From: MWDF01 sp964545975
Lineage (GTDB): Bacteria > Bacillota > DTU025 > MWDF01
Length of the DNA: 64,000 nt
Assembly (NCBI GenBank): GCA_964545975.1
Contig: CAZJHY010000006.1
Span: 10,756 to 74,755 of the forward strand
Direction of reading: 5' to 3'
Numbering within the stretch: position 1 is the first letter of the stretch; every line of letters starts with the position of its first letter. Below the pieces are notes generated by a model. It searched no databases, was not told the origin of the DNA, and worked only from the letters and a program-made list of their open reading frames with translations. The translations under genes were made by a program, and so were the position numbers. Below, piece after piece: positions 25,228-34,104 of the stretch.

Positions 25228-26415
25228 ATGAATTACCGTTATGCCAACAGGGTGCAGTATGTAAAGCCTTCGGCGATAAGGGAGCTGTTAAAGCTGGGAA
25301 ACGACCCTGAGATCATATCCTTCGGGGGAGGGTTCCCCGACCCTGATGTGTTCCCTATAGAGAAGCTCAGGAAAGTCTTCGATGAGGTGCTTTCCAAGAA
25401 TGGAAGGCTTGCGCTGCAGTATACGACATCTGAGGGGCTTCCGTCATTAAGGCAGAAGCTTGCCGACAGGATGAAGAGGGCAGGCGTAGCATGCGAGCTG
25501 AAGAACATATTCATGATACAGGGCGCGCAGCAGGGCTTGGACATCACAGCGAAGATGTTCATAGACAGGGGAGACGTGATCATCACAGAGAACCCCACCT
25601 TCGTTGGAGGACTGATTGCCTTCAACCCGTACGAGCCCAAATATGCCCCGGTGGCGATGGACGCGGAGGGAATAAGGACCGACCTGGTGGAAAAGGCCCT
25701 CAAGGAGAACCCCAACACGAAGCTCTTATACACCATCCCGGACTTCCAGAACCCTACCGGCATCACGATGAGCCTCGCCAGAAGGAAGAGGCTCGTGGAG
25801 CTGGCAAATGAGTATGATGTGATAATAATCGAGGACAGCCCATACAGGGAGATCAGGTTCGAGGGCGAGACGCTTCCTCCGATAAAGAGCTTCGACACCC
25901 AGGGAAGGGTGATCCAGCTGGGAAGCTTTTCCAAGATACTGAGCCCCGGAATGCGCATCGGCTGGCTAGTCGCAGAGCAGGAGCTGGCAGAGAAGCTTTG
26001 CCTTCTCAAGATGGCGGCCGACACCCAGAACTCGACGCTCAACATGTACGCAGCCGACAAGTTCATGGAGATGTACGACATGGACGAGCATATTGAGGGC
26101 ATAAGGAGGGTCTACAAGAGGAAGAAGGACCTCATGCTCAACATAATCAGCTCCTCATTTCCCAAGAGCATCAGCTACACGAATCCTGAGGGGGGCCTGT
26201 TCACTTGGCTCACCTTCCCTCAGGATGTGGACGCCACAAGGCTCATGAAAGAGAGGACCCTTCCGGAAGTCAAGGTCGCATATGTGCCGGGCGCCTCATT
26301 CTACCCGATTGACGAGGAGAAGAACCATTGCAGGGTCAACTACTCCTGCATGTCAGAGGAGAAGATAATAGAAGGAATGGGCAAGCTCGGCAGCATACTG
26401 AACGATTGCTGCTAA
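25228..26415 (+). CDS. PLP-dependent aminotransferase, 2-aminoadipate/LysN type
   Basis: Class I/II aminotransferase of 395 residues. The N terminus SAIRELLKLGNDPEIISFGGGFPDPDVFP is the pattern of the LysN/KAT II and MocR-catalytic-domain branch, which uses 2-aminoadipate, branched-chain and aromatic amino acids. PDFQNPTG contains the Asn and Pro that hold PLP, and the Schiff-base Lys is in GSFSKILSPGMRIGW. No DNA-binding domain is attached. The start is ATG 25228, seven bases after GGGGAGG; an in-frame ATG 14 codons upstream lacks a site. It stands alone, converging on a membrane-protein gene across a hairpin. Probable role: first step of amino acid oxidation or keto-acid exchange. Confidence 0.92.
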   Translation: MNYRYANRVQYVKPSAIRELLKLGNDPEIISFGGGFPDPDVFPIEKLRKVFDEVLSKNGRLALQYTTSEGLPSLRQKLADRMKRAGVACELKNIFMIQGAQQGLDITAKMFIDRGDVIITENPTFVGGLIAFNPYEPKYAPVAMDAEGIRTDLVEKALKENPNTKLLYTIPDFQNPTGITMSLARRKRLVELANEYDVIIIEDSPYREIRFEGETLPPIKSFDTQGRVIQLGSFSKILSPGMRIGWLVAEQELAEKLCLLKMAADTQNSTLNMYAADKFMEMYDMDEHIEGIRRVYKRKKDLMLNIISSSFPKSISYTNPEGGLFTWLTFPQDVDATRLMKERTLPEVKVAYVPGASFYPIDEEKNHCRVNYSCMSEEKIIEGMGKLGSILNDCC

Positions 26416-26438
26416 GCTCAAACCGTAAGCATTGACCC

Positions 26439-26470
26439 GATGCCGCACCAGACGTCGGTGGTGCGGCATC
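26439..26470. terminator. Bidirectional hairpin between convergent genes
   Basis: GATGCCGCACCA (26439-26450) pairs perfectly with TGGTGCGGCATC (26459-26470), 12 pairs and an eight-base loop. It separates the aminotransferase gene from the membrane-protein gene on the other strand. No clear T-run on either side. Confidence 0.7.
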
Positions 26471-26490
26471 AGGATCTACGATGATGCAGT

Positions 26491-26994
26491 TTAGATGTCG
26501 ATGCCCAGCAGAGCCATGGCGGCCAATGAGGCAGCCGTCAGAAGGAATGAGAAGAAGTAGAGCCAACTCGCCCTCTTCCTGATGAGCATGAGAAGCCCTG
26601 CCGCGAATTCGATTACGCAGGCCGATACGGCAAGCGTCTGCCTTGGGTACAGGGTTATGTAGGTGATCAGAAGCACCGTAGCCGTAGGTACAGCAAGGAA
26701 TGCCGCCTTGATGACCATATGGAAGCCTGATTTTAGGACGAAGTACGCCGCTGCGACCATCAGGGCCATGAACGACAGGTTCATGAAAGTGCGGAGCCAC
26801 TCAAGCCTGTGAAACTCCTCAGGATCCATGAAGAGGCCCGCTATGCGAGCAAACGCCGACTGGTAAAGGAAATCAAGCATGAAAGCCGCGTTTAAAAGCG
26901 CAAAACCCAGAAGCGCCACTAATATGGCCTGGAGTATCCTTGCCGCTATGCTGCTGCCCGTAAGAAGGGAAACCGGACTATCAGTACCGCCCAT
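26491..26994 (-). CDS. Membrane protein of unknown function, about four helices
   Basis: I do not recognise this 167-residue protein. It has four hydrophobic segments: about residues 18-42, 70-92, 95-118 and 120-165 (the last may be two). A soluble loop of some 25 residues with LFMDPEEFHRLEWLR lies between the first and second. AGGAGG seven bases ahead of the ATG supports the start at 26994. Its promoter region is shared, head to head, with the MmcQ/YjbR gene beginning at 27117. No charged or metal-binding motif suggests a function. Confidence 0.7.
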   Translation of the reverse strand: MGGTDSPVSLLTGSSIAARILQAILVALLGFALLNAAFMLDFLYQSAFARIAGLFMDPEEFHRLEWLRTFMNLSFMALMVAAAYFVLKSGFHMVIKAAFLAVPTATVLLITYITLYPRQTLAVSACVIEFAAGLLMLIRKRASWLYFFSFLLTAASLAAMALLGIDI

Positions 26995-27116
26995 GCTTTT
27001 GCCTCCTCTCCATCTCTGATTATAGTGCTTTACCGAAAAAAAGCGAAAGGCGACGGGGCATGGTGGCAGCCGGGCGGGGCATAAGGGGAGAAATGGGCAA
27101 TAACGGAGATGTTCTT

Positions 27117-27473
27117 ATGAAATACGGTTGGCTTGACGAGTATTGCCTTTCGAAGAAGGGCGCCGAGAAGGACTACAAGCTGGAGTGGGAAGCGACCAGG
27201 TACATGATCCGGGGGAAGATGTTCGCGATGAAGGGCGGAGACGGGAAGGGAAGGCCGATAATATCCCTTAAGCTTGAGCCCTCCCACGGAGAGATACTAA
27301 GAGGGGAATATCGTGACATATTCCCCGGCTACTACATGAATAAGGTCCATTGGAATTCGGTGTACCTCGAAGGCGATGTCCCGGACGACGTGTTGAGGGC
27401 CATGATCGACGAGTCGCACTCACTGATAATGGCATCTTTGAGCAGGAAGGTTCGGGAGGAGATAACCGGCTGA
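27117..27473 (+). CDS. MmcQ/YjbR family protein
   Basis: A 118-residue protein of the MmcQ/YjbR family (CyaY-like fold), found widely and of unknown biochemical role, sometimes suggested to bind DNA. Family marks are DEYCLSKKGAEKDYKLEWEATRYMIRGKMFAM, then ISLKLEP and PGYYMNKVHWNSVYLEGDVPDDVLRAMIDESHSLIMASL, all matching the consensus closely. I take ATG 27117 because the family consensus starts there; GGAG lies about 12 bases ahead. The frame is open from 27060 and an ATG at 27093 with AGGGGAG is an alternative start. Confidence 0.88.
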   Translation: MKYGWLDEYCLSKKGAEKDYKLEWEATRYMIRGKMFAMKGGDGKGRPIISLKLEPSHGEILRGEYRDIFPGYYMNKVHWNSVYLEGDVPDDVLRAMIDESHSLIMASLSRKVREEITG

Positions 27474-27613
27474 GCCACATCGGGTTGTTCGAATTAGAAT
27501 GCACCGTCCTTCCTCTTTGACGAGAGGCGATGCAGTCCATTACTATTTAGTAAGGGGCCCATATCCTATGGCTCCTTGAAACCCGCTTATCATCAAACCG
27601 AGGAGGGCATCCC

Positions 27614-28441
27614 ATGTTCAGGAACCTTGATGAGTCGCAGCTGAAGGAGAAGGCAAAGCAGCTGCGCACGAAGATGCTTAAGATGCTTTGCGAAGCAGGT
27701 TCGGGCCATACCGGAGGGTCTCTTTCGTCCATAGACATAATCACCTACCTGTACAACAACATGATGCGCCACGACCCGAAGAACCCGAAGGATCCGGCGC
27801 GCGACAGGTTCGTCCTATCTAAAGGCCACGTATGCCCCGCGGTCTATGTGGTGCTGGCAGATTGCGGCTACTTCGATGAGAAGCACCTTATGACCCTGAG
27901 GAAATACGGAAGCATACTTCAGGGGCATCCGTTCATGCACAAGACCCCGGGCTTCGATATCTCGTCAGGCTCCCTGGGCCAGGGGCTCTCAGTGGCAGTC
28001 GGAATGGCGAAGGCTGCCAAGATGGACGGCACCGACCACAGGATCTTCTGCCTCATGGGAGACGGCGAGCAACAGGAGGGCCAGATCTGGGAGGCCGCCA
28101 TGGCCGGAGGCAACTACAAGCTGGACAACCTCTGCGGAATAGTCGACCAGAACAGGCTTCAGATCGACGGCTTTGTGGAAGATGTCATGAGCATCGAGCC
28201 TCTTGCAGACAAGTGGAGGGCGTTCAATTGGAACGTCATCAGCTGCGACGGCCACGACTTCGCTGACATCAAGAGGGCATTCGCTGAAGCTGCATCCTGC
28301 AAGGGGAAACCTAGCGTAATCATAGCGGCGACCGTGAAGGGCAAGGGGATCTCCTTCATGGAGAACAAGTGCAACTGGCATGGGACGACACCGAACCGCG
28401 AGCAGCTTGAGGGCTGTCTCTGCGAGCTCGACTGCAATTAG
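27614..28441 (+). CDS. Transketolase, N-terminal (thiamine diphosphate-binding) subunit
   Basis: First half of a split transketolase; the two subunits together move two-carbon units between sugar phosphates in the non-oxidative pentose phosphate pathway. The thiamine diphosphate motif GDGEQQEGQIWEAAMAGGNYKLDN ends in the usual CGIVDQN. Substrate-binding SGHTGGSLSSIDI and KGHVCPAVY are present. At 275 residues it matches the split enzymes of Firmicutes, Thermotogae, Synergistota and archaea. AGGAGG is seven bases before ATG 27614, and the C-terminal subunit follows 20 bases later. Confidence 0.94.
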   Translation: MFRNLDESQLKEKAKQLRTKMLKMLCEAGSGHTGGSLSSIDIITYLYNNMMRHDPKNPKDPARDRFVLSKGHVCPAVYVVLADCGYFDEKHLMTLRKYGSILQGHPFMHKTPGFDISSGSLGQGLSVAVGMAKAAKMDGTDHRIFCLMGDGEQQEGQIWEAAMAGGNYKLDNLCGIVDQNRLQIDGFVEDVMSIEPLADKWRAFNWNVISCDGHDFADIKRAFAEAASCKGKPSVIIAATVKGKGISFMENKCNWHGTTPNREQLEGCLCELDCN

Positions 28442-28461
28442 GCGGGAAGGGGGAGAAGATA

Positions 28462-29436
28462 ATGGAATTTGTTAAGCTGAACGTCAATCTGGCATCACCT
28501 GAGAAGGTCCCCTCCCGCGACGGGTACGGGTATGGCCTGGTAGAGGCGGGGAAGGCCGACAAGAACGTCGTCGCCCTAGGCGGCGACATCACGGCATCGG
28601 TAAGAGTGGACTGGTTTCAAAAGGAGTTTCCCGACCGCTTCATAAGCGTAGGCGTGGCAGAGCAGAACCAGATGTGCATAGCAGCCGGCCTTTCGCTGAT
28701 GGGGAAGGTCCCCTTCGTGACCAACTACGGGGTGTTCCTAGCCGGCCGCGCATGGGATCAGATAAGGACAACGGTCTGCTACAGCAACCTGAACGTAAAG
28801 CTCGGCGGAGCGCACGGCGGGATATCGGTAGGGCCGGACGGGGCGACCCATCAGGCGCTGGAGGAGATATCGGTGATGCGCTGCCTTCCCAACATGAGGG
28901 TCATAGTACCAGCAGACGCCGAGGAGACCAGGAAGGCGACCCTTGCCGTAGCGAAGGACTTCGGCCCTGTATATGTGCGTTTCGGCCGCGAGAAGGTGCC
29001 TGTGATAACGAACAAGGATACTCCGTTTGAGATAGGGAAGGCCTATTGCTGCCACGACGGATCAGATGTCGCAATCGTAGCTTGCGGCGCAATGGTATTC
29101 GAAGCCCTTGTGGCAGCCGAGAAGCTGGCAGCAGAGGGAATATCCGCGATGGTGATAAACAATCACTCCATCAAGCCCATAGACCGCAAGACGCTCGTGG
29201 AAGCCGCCCGGAGGACGGGAGCGATGGTCACGGTCGAGGAGCATCAGCTTATGGGCGGAATGGGAAGCGCGGTGCTTGAGGCCATCGCCCAGGAGTGCCC
29301 GGTTCCTGTCAGGATGGTGGGCATCAACGACCGTTTCGGCGAATCCGGAGATCCCGACACCCTGATGAGGGAATTCGGGCTAACATCTGACCATGTGGTA
29401 GCTGCCGCAAGGGAAGTGCTCAAGCTGAAGAAGTAA
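28462..29436 (+). CDS. Transketolase, C-terminal (pyrimidine-binding) subunit
   Basis: Second half of the split transketolase. It has the pyrimidine-binding domain with SRDGYGYGLVEAGKADKNVVALGGDI, the catalytic Glu in GVAEQNQMCIAAGLS, the GISVGPDGATHQALEEISVMRCLPNM segment and the C-terminal domain with the HSIKPID motif. Length is 324 residues, as usual. It starts at ATG 28462 behind GGGGGAGAAGATA, follows the N-terminal subunit by 20 bases, and is ended by a strong hairpin. Dxs-like enzymes share this fold, but the two-subunit arrangement and motif wording favour transketolase. Confidence 0.94.
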   Translation: MEFVKLNVNLASPEKVPSRDGYGYGLVEAGKADKNVVALGGDITASVRVDWFQKEFPDRFISVGVAEQNQMCIAAGLSLMGKVPFVTNYGVFLAGRAWDQIRTTVCYSNLNVKLGGAHGGISVGPDGATHQALEEISVMRCLPNMRVIVPADAEETRKATLAVAKDFGPVYVRFGREKVPVITNKDTPFEIGKAYCCHDGSDVAIVACGAMVFEALVAAEKLAAEGISAMVINNHSIKPIDRKTLVEAARRTGAMVTVEEHQLMGGMGSAVLEAIAQECPVPVRMVGINDRFGESGDPDTLMREFGLTSDHVVAAAREVLKLKK

Positions 29437-29460
29437 ACTAAGAAGGGTGAATGGAATGGA

Positions 29461-29492
29461 CAAGCCCTCCGGCCGACTGACCGGAGGGCTTG
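29461..29492. terminator. Hairpin terminator after the transketolase pair
   Basis: CAAGCCCTCCGG (29461-29472) pairs with CCGGAGGGCTTG (29481-29492), 12 perfect pairs with loop CCGACTGA, followed by CTGCTTTCT. It also lies at the end of the convergent molybdenum-hydroxylase operon, so it may serve both. Confidence 0.8.
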
Positions 29493-29505
29493 CTGCTTTC
29501 TGCCC

Positions 29506-29994
29506 TTAGAGCATGTTAAAGGATTCAATGCCGAACAGCGAGCATATCTCGTCTATTGAAGTTTCTCTGGCCGCTATGTAGATGTCTTTCCTGATTGCGG
29601 CCCCGCTAAGGACAAGGCTTCTCAAAGCAGGGGCGAATGCGAGGCCGGAAATCTCCATGGGGCCGATCTCGTCTATGAATATGCTTCGGCATTTGTCATC
29701 CGTGGCGGCCTCAATGAGCCTCAAGCAGCCGTAGTCGAATGCGGACTGGTCGAAGGTGAACCGGTCGAATGTAAAAGGCAATGAGAACTCCCCTTTATAG
29801 AGGATCGATAGCCTGGCAAGTGGCATTGAAAACCCGCTGTCCAGCTCGAGGAGGTCATACCCGGTGAAATCCCCGGATGAATATGACTTCACACTGAGAA
29901 ATCCCCTGCATGAACCCATTGGCAGCCCGTCATAGATCGAGCGCATCCTCGAAGTTTTGCCGCTGCCTATGCTCCCTGCCACGAATAGGATCAT
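29506..29994 (-). CDS. P-loop nucleoside-triphosphatase, THEP1-like
   Basis: A 162-residue P-loop protein. Walker A is AGSIGSGKT at residues 6-14 and Walker B is SIFIDEIGPMEISG, the exact wording typical of the THEP1/NTPase_1 family of nucleoside-triphosphatases. Family members hydrolyse various NTPs in vitro; their biological role is unclear. It is the last gene of a six-gene operon behind a molybdenum hydroxylase, nine bases after the membrane protein, so it may support cofactor or metal handling for that enzyme rather than general nucleotide metabolism. Confidence 0.85.
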   Translation of the reverse strand: MILFVAGSIGSGKTSRMRSIYDGLPMGSCRGFLSVKSYSSGDFTGYDLLELDSGFSMPLARLSILYKGEFSLPFTFDRFTFDQSAFDYGCLRLIEAATDDKCRSIFIDEIGPMEISGLAFAPALRSLVLSGAAIRKDIYIAARETSIDEICSLFGIESFNML

Positions 29995-30003
29995 GTGAGC
30001 TCC

Positions 30004-30636
30004 TTAAAGCACGGCCTGCATCACCACCGCTGCGGCAAACACCAAAGCGGCGGACGCATAGCTTGGCTTATAGGTCAAAGGTTTCATGGCAAATGAGCCT
30101 GCAATTGACCAGAATGCCCATATCACAGCCGCGTTAACAGCGCTTTCGAGGACCAGGAACCTAAGGGCGGCCATGACAGGCCCTGTGGCAAGCCCGGCCG
30201 GAAGGTTGAATAGTGAGGTTATCCTGAGATGTACCAGAAAAGCCGCCCTCCAGGCAAAACCCATCATGAATAGTGCGGGCAGCTTGAGCCTGCCCAGGCC
30301 CATAGCCGAGCCTGCAGCCCTTATGACAACATAGACTGAAAGCCCCTCCATAAGAAGCGACAAAGCTGGATTCACGATTCTTATCGGGTCATGACCTGGC
30401 ACCAGGAAACCGGTGAGTTTCACTGAGGCGGCGACGCAGGCGGCAACAAACGCCGAATCAGCCCTTCCGGTCGAATCACATGCCCTCATCATGAAGAATA
30501 CACCGACGGGAAACATCAGAAAGCCCGGTAAGCCGGGAAGGGCGACTGCAGCCTTGTGGAGCACGTAACCGGCTGTCGCCTCCGCTAAGCCCCAGCAAGC
30601 CCCCCAGAATAATACTGAAGCCGCTGTCTTTCTCAT
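30004..30636 (-). CDS. Membrane protein of unknown function in the molybdenum hydroxylase operon
   Basis: About 210 residues with six or so hydrophobic helices and very few charges. The N terminus contains FWGACWGLAEATAGYVLHKAA, and a conserved-looking FAWRAAFLVHL lies in the second half. Size and topology recall ECF-type substrate-binding membrane components, but I cannot assign it. Its start overlaps the stop of the FAD-subunit gene by four bases and the NTPase gene follows nine bases later, so all three are translated together. A membrane protein plus an ATPase could form a small transport or maturation unit for the hydroxylase. Confidence 0.75.
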   Translation of the reverse strand: MRKTAASVLFWGACWGLAEATAGYVLHKAAVALPGLPGFLMFPVGVFFMMRACDSTGRADSAFVAACVAASVKLTGFLVPGHDPIRIVNPALSLLMEGLSVYVVIRAAGSAMGLGRLKLPALFMMGFAWRAAFLVHLRITSLFNLPAGLATGPVMAALRFLVLESAVNAAVIWAFWSIAGSFAMKPLTYKPSYASAALVFAAAVVMQAVL

Positions 30637-31478
30637 CTTGACGTCACCTCCTCAAGGAATCTGCCGGCCAGATTGAGCGCGACATTCTTCCTGTACTGCC
30701 TGTTGGACCTCAGATCGTCTATCGGTTGTATGACATCTGCGAGCAGTTCCAGCGCTCTGCCGAGCCCTTCCTTCGCCTTATTCGGATCCCTTCCTTCCAC
30801 TTCAAGCTCCGCAGCCCTGCTTCTCACGACGGTCGGACCTACCGCGCCGAAGGCCATCCTCAGATCTGCAATTTTGCCATCCTCCATGCGGAAGGTTCCG
30901 AACATTGAGACCTTGGCGATGGCATTAGCCCTGCGCTGCCCGGCTTTTCGGAAGATGAAGCCATCTGGCTTCCAAAGGGGTATCGAGACCTCTGTAAGGA
31001 GCTCATCGGAACCAATCGCCGTCCTTCCGGGGCCGGTTATGAATTCATGGATTGTGCACATGCGGCTACCTCGGGCAGAACCTATCTCAAGCTCGGCGTT
31101 CAGTGCGTAGAGCATCGGAAGGGAATCTCCCGCAGGAGAGGCGTTCACGATGTTACCCCCAAGAGTGCCGGCGTTTCTGATGGAAGGAGAACCGATTGAG
31201 GCGAGAGGGGCTTTTACATGCTCAGGAACAAGGCCGCTTTCGATTATTGACGAGATGCTTGATGCAGCTCCTATGATCAAGCGCTCATTCTCGGCTCTTA
31301 TGCGCCTTAGGCTTTCAAGCTGCAATACCAGCACTACTTTTCCTGTAATCGCAGGCAGCGCGCCTGGTGCGGTCTTCCTCTTCACCATGAGGTCAGTACC
31401 GCCTGCAAGCACCGTCGCCCCGCCCTCCATGGCCCTAAGGGCGTCTTCGATGTCCTTAGGCCTGTATGCGTTCACCAT
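30633..31478 (-). CDS. Molybdenum hydroxylase FAD-binding subunit (XdhB/CoxM family)
   Basis: Flavin subunit of a xanthine-dehydrogenase-type enzyme, passing electrons from the iron-sulfur subunit to NAD or another acceptor. The FAD-binding loop is TVLAGGTDLMV, followed by IGAASSISSI, and GSPSIRNAGTLGGNIVNASPAGDS is the second flavin-binding signature, complete. The C-terminal CODH-flavin domain includes AFGAVGPTVVRS. Length 281 is normal. It overlaps the 2Fe-2S subunit gene upstream by seven bases and the membrane-protein gene downstream by four. Confidence 0.93.
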   Translation of the reverse strand: MVNAYRPKDIEDALRAMEGGATVLAGGTDLMVKRKTAPGALPAITGKVVLVLQLESLRRIRAENERLIIGAASSISSIIESGLVPEHVKAPLASIGSPSIRNAGTLGGNIVNASPAGDSLPMLYALNAELEIGSARGSRMCTIHEFITGPGRTAIGSDELLTEVSIPLWKPDGFIFRKAGQRRANAIAKVSMFGTFRMEDGKIADLRMAFGAVGPTVVRSRAAELEVEGRDPNKAKEGLGRALELLADVIQPIDDLRSNRQYRKNVALNLAGRFLEEVTSR

Positions 31479-31942
31479 AGCCCTTCACCTAGCCTTGATG
31501 CCGCCAGAATGGCGTCGACTATCATGCTGTAGCCGGTGCAGCGGCACAGGTTGCCGCTTATAGCCTCCCTGATCTGGGACTCATCGGGATGAGGGTTCCT
31601 GGAAAGAAGCGCCTCTGCCGCCATCATCATCCCCGGGGTGCAGAAGCCGCACTGGACGGCACCTGCCTCGGCGAAGCACTCCTTCAGAAGCTGGAACCTG
31701 TTTGTCGCGCTGAAGCCCTCTATGGTGGTGATGAAGCCGCCATCTACGCTTATCATGGGCAGTATGCATGAGTTCATTAGCCTTCCGTTTACGATGACCG
31801 AGCATGCGCCGCATTCGCCCTCTCCGCAGCCTTCCTTGGTGCCGGTGAGGCCAAGGTCGTCTCTCAGGACGTCGACGAGCCTTCTCATGGGCTCAGCATC
31901 AAGCTCCACAGGGTTCCCGTTCAAGGTGAAAGCTATCCTCAT
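31472..31942 (-). CDS. Molybdenum hydroxylase 2Fe-2S subunit (XdhC/CoxS family)
   Basis: Small iron-sulfur subunit carrying two [2Fe-2S] clusters between the molybdenum site and FAD. The plant-ferredoxin-type cluster is bound by GCGEGECGACSV plus a later Cys in MNSCILP, and the second cluster by QCGFCTPGM and CRCTGY, all intact. At 156 residues it has family length. The ATG complementary to 31940-31942 follows the upstream stop by five bases; a GTG three codons earlier is an alternative start. Order large, small, FAD on the minus strand is one of the common arrangements. Confidence 0.94.
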   Translation of the reverse strand: MRIAFTLNGNPVELDAEPMRRLVDVLRDDLGLTGTKEGCGEGECGACSVIVNGRLMNSCILPMISVDGGFITTIEGFSATNRFQLLKECFAEAGAVQCGFCTPGMMMAAEALLSRNPHPDESQIREAISGNLCRCTGYSMIVDAILAASRLGEGLW

Positions 31943-31947
31943 CAGGC

Positions 31948-34104
31948 TCACGACCCCCTTTCCATCAGCTTCATTATGTACTCCGGAGTGATGGGAAGCC
32001 TGAATATCCTTCTTCCGATCGCCTGTTCTATGGCTATAGCGAAGGCGGGGGCCGCGCCTACCAAGGGAAGCTCCCCCAGGCCCTTGGCGCCGAAGGGGCC
32101 CTCAGGGTACGGATTGTCGACCAGGCGCTTGCTCACATCAGGATAATCGATCGAGGTGGGGATGGCGTAGTTTGTGAGGTTGTCCTGCTGGAGCCTCCCG
32201 TCAGAAGACTCGAGAACCTCCATGCCGGCATACCCCAAGCCCTGGATGACTCCTCCGTCTATCTGCCCGGCAACGATCAGTTCGTCTATGGGGGTGCCTA
32301 TGTCGTAGGCGCCCCAGATCCCAAGCACCTGCGGCTCGCAGGTAAGAGGGTCCACCTCGACTTCCACAACGTTTGCACCCCAGGAGTACTCGGGATAGGC
32401 GTTTCCCTTCAAAGTTGCGTTGTCCCAGCTCAAATATGCCGGATACTCATATTCCATCTCCACTTCGAACGCCCTTTCGCCCCAGCGCCGCCTCATCTCG
32501 ATGGCACAGCGCTCGACGAGCCTGCCTACTATCATCGTGGTCCTGGATGCCACCGTAGGGCCGGAATCGGGGCATGTCGCCGTGTCGGCGAGGCTCTGCA
32601 CCACAGAATCCAAAGGAATCTTCAGGGTTTCAGCCGCAATCTTGCGAAGTGTGGTCTGGCAGCCCTGCCCCATCTCCGAGCTGGAGACAAGGACTTGTAC
32701 GGTGCGGTCGGGCCTTTTCACCAGCCTTGCGCGAGCCTTAAGGACATCCCTCTCCCCATTCCCGGTGAAGCCGCAGCCGTGGAAGAAAGCGGAAAGCCCG
32801 ATTCCCCTAATAAGGCCGGATCTTTTTGAACCGGCGGAATAGGAAGCCTTCTTGGAGAGATATCCGGAGGATTCGACCGCTGCACTGATTACCTCATCCA
32901 GTTTGACAGGATTGAAGAACGTGCCTCCGGTTGAAGAGCGGTCCCCCTGCTTGATGAGATTCCTTCGCCTGAATTCAAGCGAATCGATGCCCATGGTCTG
33001 CGCCAGATGCTCCATGTGAAGCTCCGCGGCGAAGAATGCCTGGGGCCCTCCGAAACCGCGGAACGCTCCGCTGACTATGTTGTTGGTCGGTATGGCCCGC
33101 GCATCGACCCTCAGGTTGGGCACATCATATGCACCGCAGGCCGCGAAGCTGAGCCGCTGAAGCACGACGCTGGACAAGCCCGAGTACGCCCCTGCGTCGA
33201 GCCGGACGCCTATGTCCCGCGATACTATGCGCCCGTCATCATCCACCCAGCTTTTGATCATTATCGAGGAAGGGTGGCGCTTTGTGGTGCAGATGATATC
33301 CTCCCTGCGGTCGAAGACCAGCTTCACGGGCTTTCCGCATTTAACCGCGCAAAGGGCTGCGTGCACGCCCGGAAGGGAAGGGTACTCCTCCTTGCCGCCG
33401 AAGGCGCCTCCTGTGGGAAGCTGGACCACGCGCACTTTGTCAGGCGGAAGCCCCAGCGCCTGCATGACTGCCTCCTTCACCATATAAGGGCACTGCATCG
33501 ATCCGGATACGGTGACGACTCCACCCTCCACGTAGCTGATCATAGCCTGGGTCTCCAGGTAGGCGTGCTCCTGATAGCCGGTCCTGAACTCCTCCTCCAG
33601 GGTTGCCTTTTGCGAGGAGGATGTGCCATATGGCTCACCTTTCGTGAAGCTGAAGGCCGCGAAATCCTGCTTGGCAGCTTCAAGCATGGGCGTGCCCTCT
33701 TGCTCTTTACAACCGAACGCGTCGAACACCGGAGGAAGCGGCTTGTAGCGCACCTTGACGGCCCTGATGAGCTCATCTAGAACCGCCCTGTCCGGGCCGG
33801 CCAGGAGCAGTATGGGCTCGCCTATGTACGCGACTTTTCCGTCGGCGAGGAAGGGCTGGTCAAGGACTCCGATCGGAACGATGTTCCTGCCTGGAATGCC
33901 GCTTCGGTCTATCATGAAGTAACCGTCGGGAAGCTGCGGAAGGTCGATGGATTCTATGATGCCTGAGGGAATATCCGACCTCTTGGTACGTGCATGAAGC
34001 ATCCCATCCATGCTTATATCGCAGCAGTATTTCATGCTGCCGTCAGCCTTCGGGTCGAAGTCAGTTTTTCTGACCGGCTTGCCGATGCCTGTATCGTGGT
34101 TCAT
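31948..34104 (-). CDS. Molybdenum hydroxylase catalytic subunit (XdhA family)
   Basis: Large subunit with the molybdopterin cofactor, hydroxylating a heterocycle or aldehyde with water as oxygen source. The N-terminal aldehyde-oxidase domain (about residues 1-130) includes DISMDGMLHARTKRS, and the molybdopterin domain has GGAFGGKEE, AFRGFGGPQ, EMGQG and the C-terminal GAKGLGELPLVG with the catalytic Glu. 718 residues is a little shorter than the usual 750-780. The residues that define purine specificity (Arg and Glu near the active site) cannot be placed with certainty, so the substrate could be xanthine, nicotinate or another N-heterocycle. It overlaps the nucleotidyltransferase gene by four bases. 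Confidence 0.93.
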   Translation of the reverse strand: MNHDTGIGKPVRKTDFDPKADGSMKYCCDISMDGMLHARTKRSDIPSGIIESIDLPQLPDGYFMIDRSGIPGRNIVPIGVLDQPFLADGKVAYIGEPILLLAGPDRAVLDELIRAVKVRYKPLPPVFDAFGCKEQEGTPMLEAAKQDFAAFSFTKGEPYGTSSSQKATLEEEFRTGYQEHAYLETQAMISYVEGGVVTVSGSMQCPYMVKEAVMQALGLPPDKVRVVQLPTGGAFGGKEEYPSLPGVHAALCAVKCGKPVKLVFDRREDIICTTKRHPSSIMIKSWVDDDGRIVSRDIGVRLDAGAYSGLSSVVLQRLSFAACGAYDVPNLRVDARAIPTNNIVSGAFRGFGGPQAFFAAELHMEHLAQTMGIDSLEFRRRNLIKQGDRSSTGGTFFNPVKLDEVISAAVESSGYLSKKASYSAGSKRSGLIRGIGLSAFFHGCGFTGNGERDVLKARARLVKRPDRTVQVLVSSSEMGQGCQTTLRKIAAETLKIPLDSVVQSLADTATCPDSGPTVASRTTMIVGRLVERCAIEMRRRWGERAFEVEMEYEYPAYLSWDNATLKGNAYPEYSWGANVVEVEVDPLTCEPQVLGIWGAYDIGTPIDELIVAGQIDGGVIQGLGYAGMEVLESSDGRLQQDNLTNYAIPTSIDYPDVSKRLVDNPYPEGPFGAKGLGELPLVGAAPAFAIAIEQAIGRRIFRLPITPEYIMKLMERGS

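Noticed and set aside
25239..26102. 287-codon open frame antisense to the aminotransferase gene
   Set aside because: Ser- and Leu-rich nonsense translation produced by codon bias of the real gene; no independent signals.
33007..33780. Long open frame antisense to the molybdenum hydroxylase large-subunit gene
   Set aside because: Its translation has no family features and it mirrors the codon structure of the intact gene on the other strand; no ribosome site.
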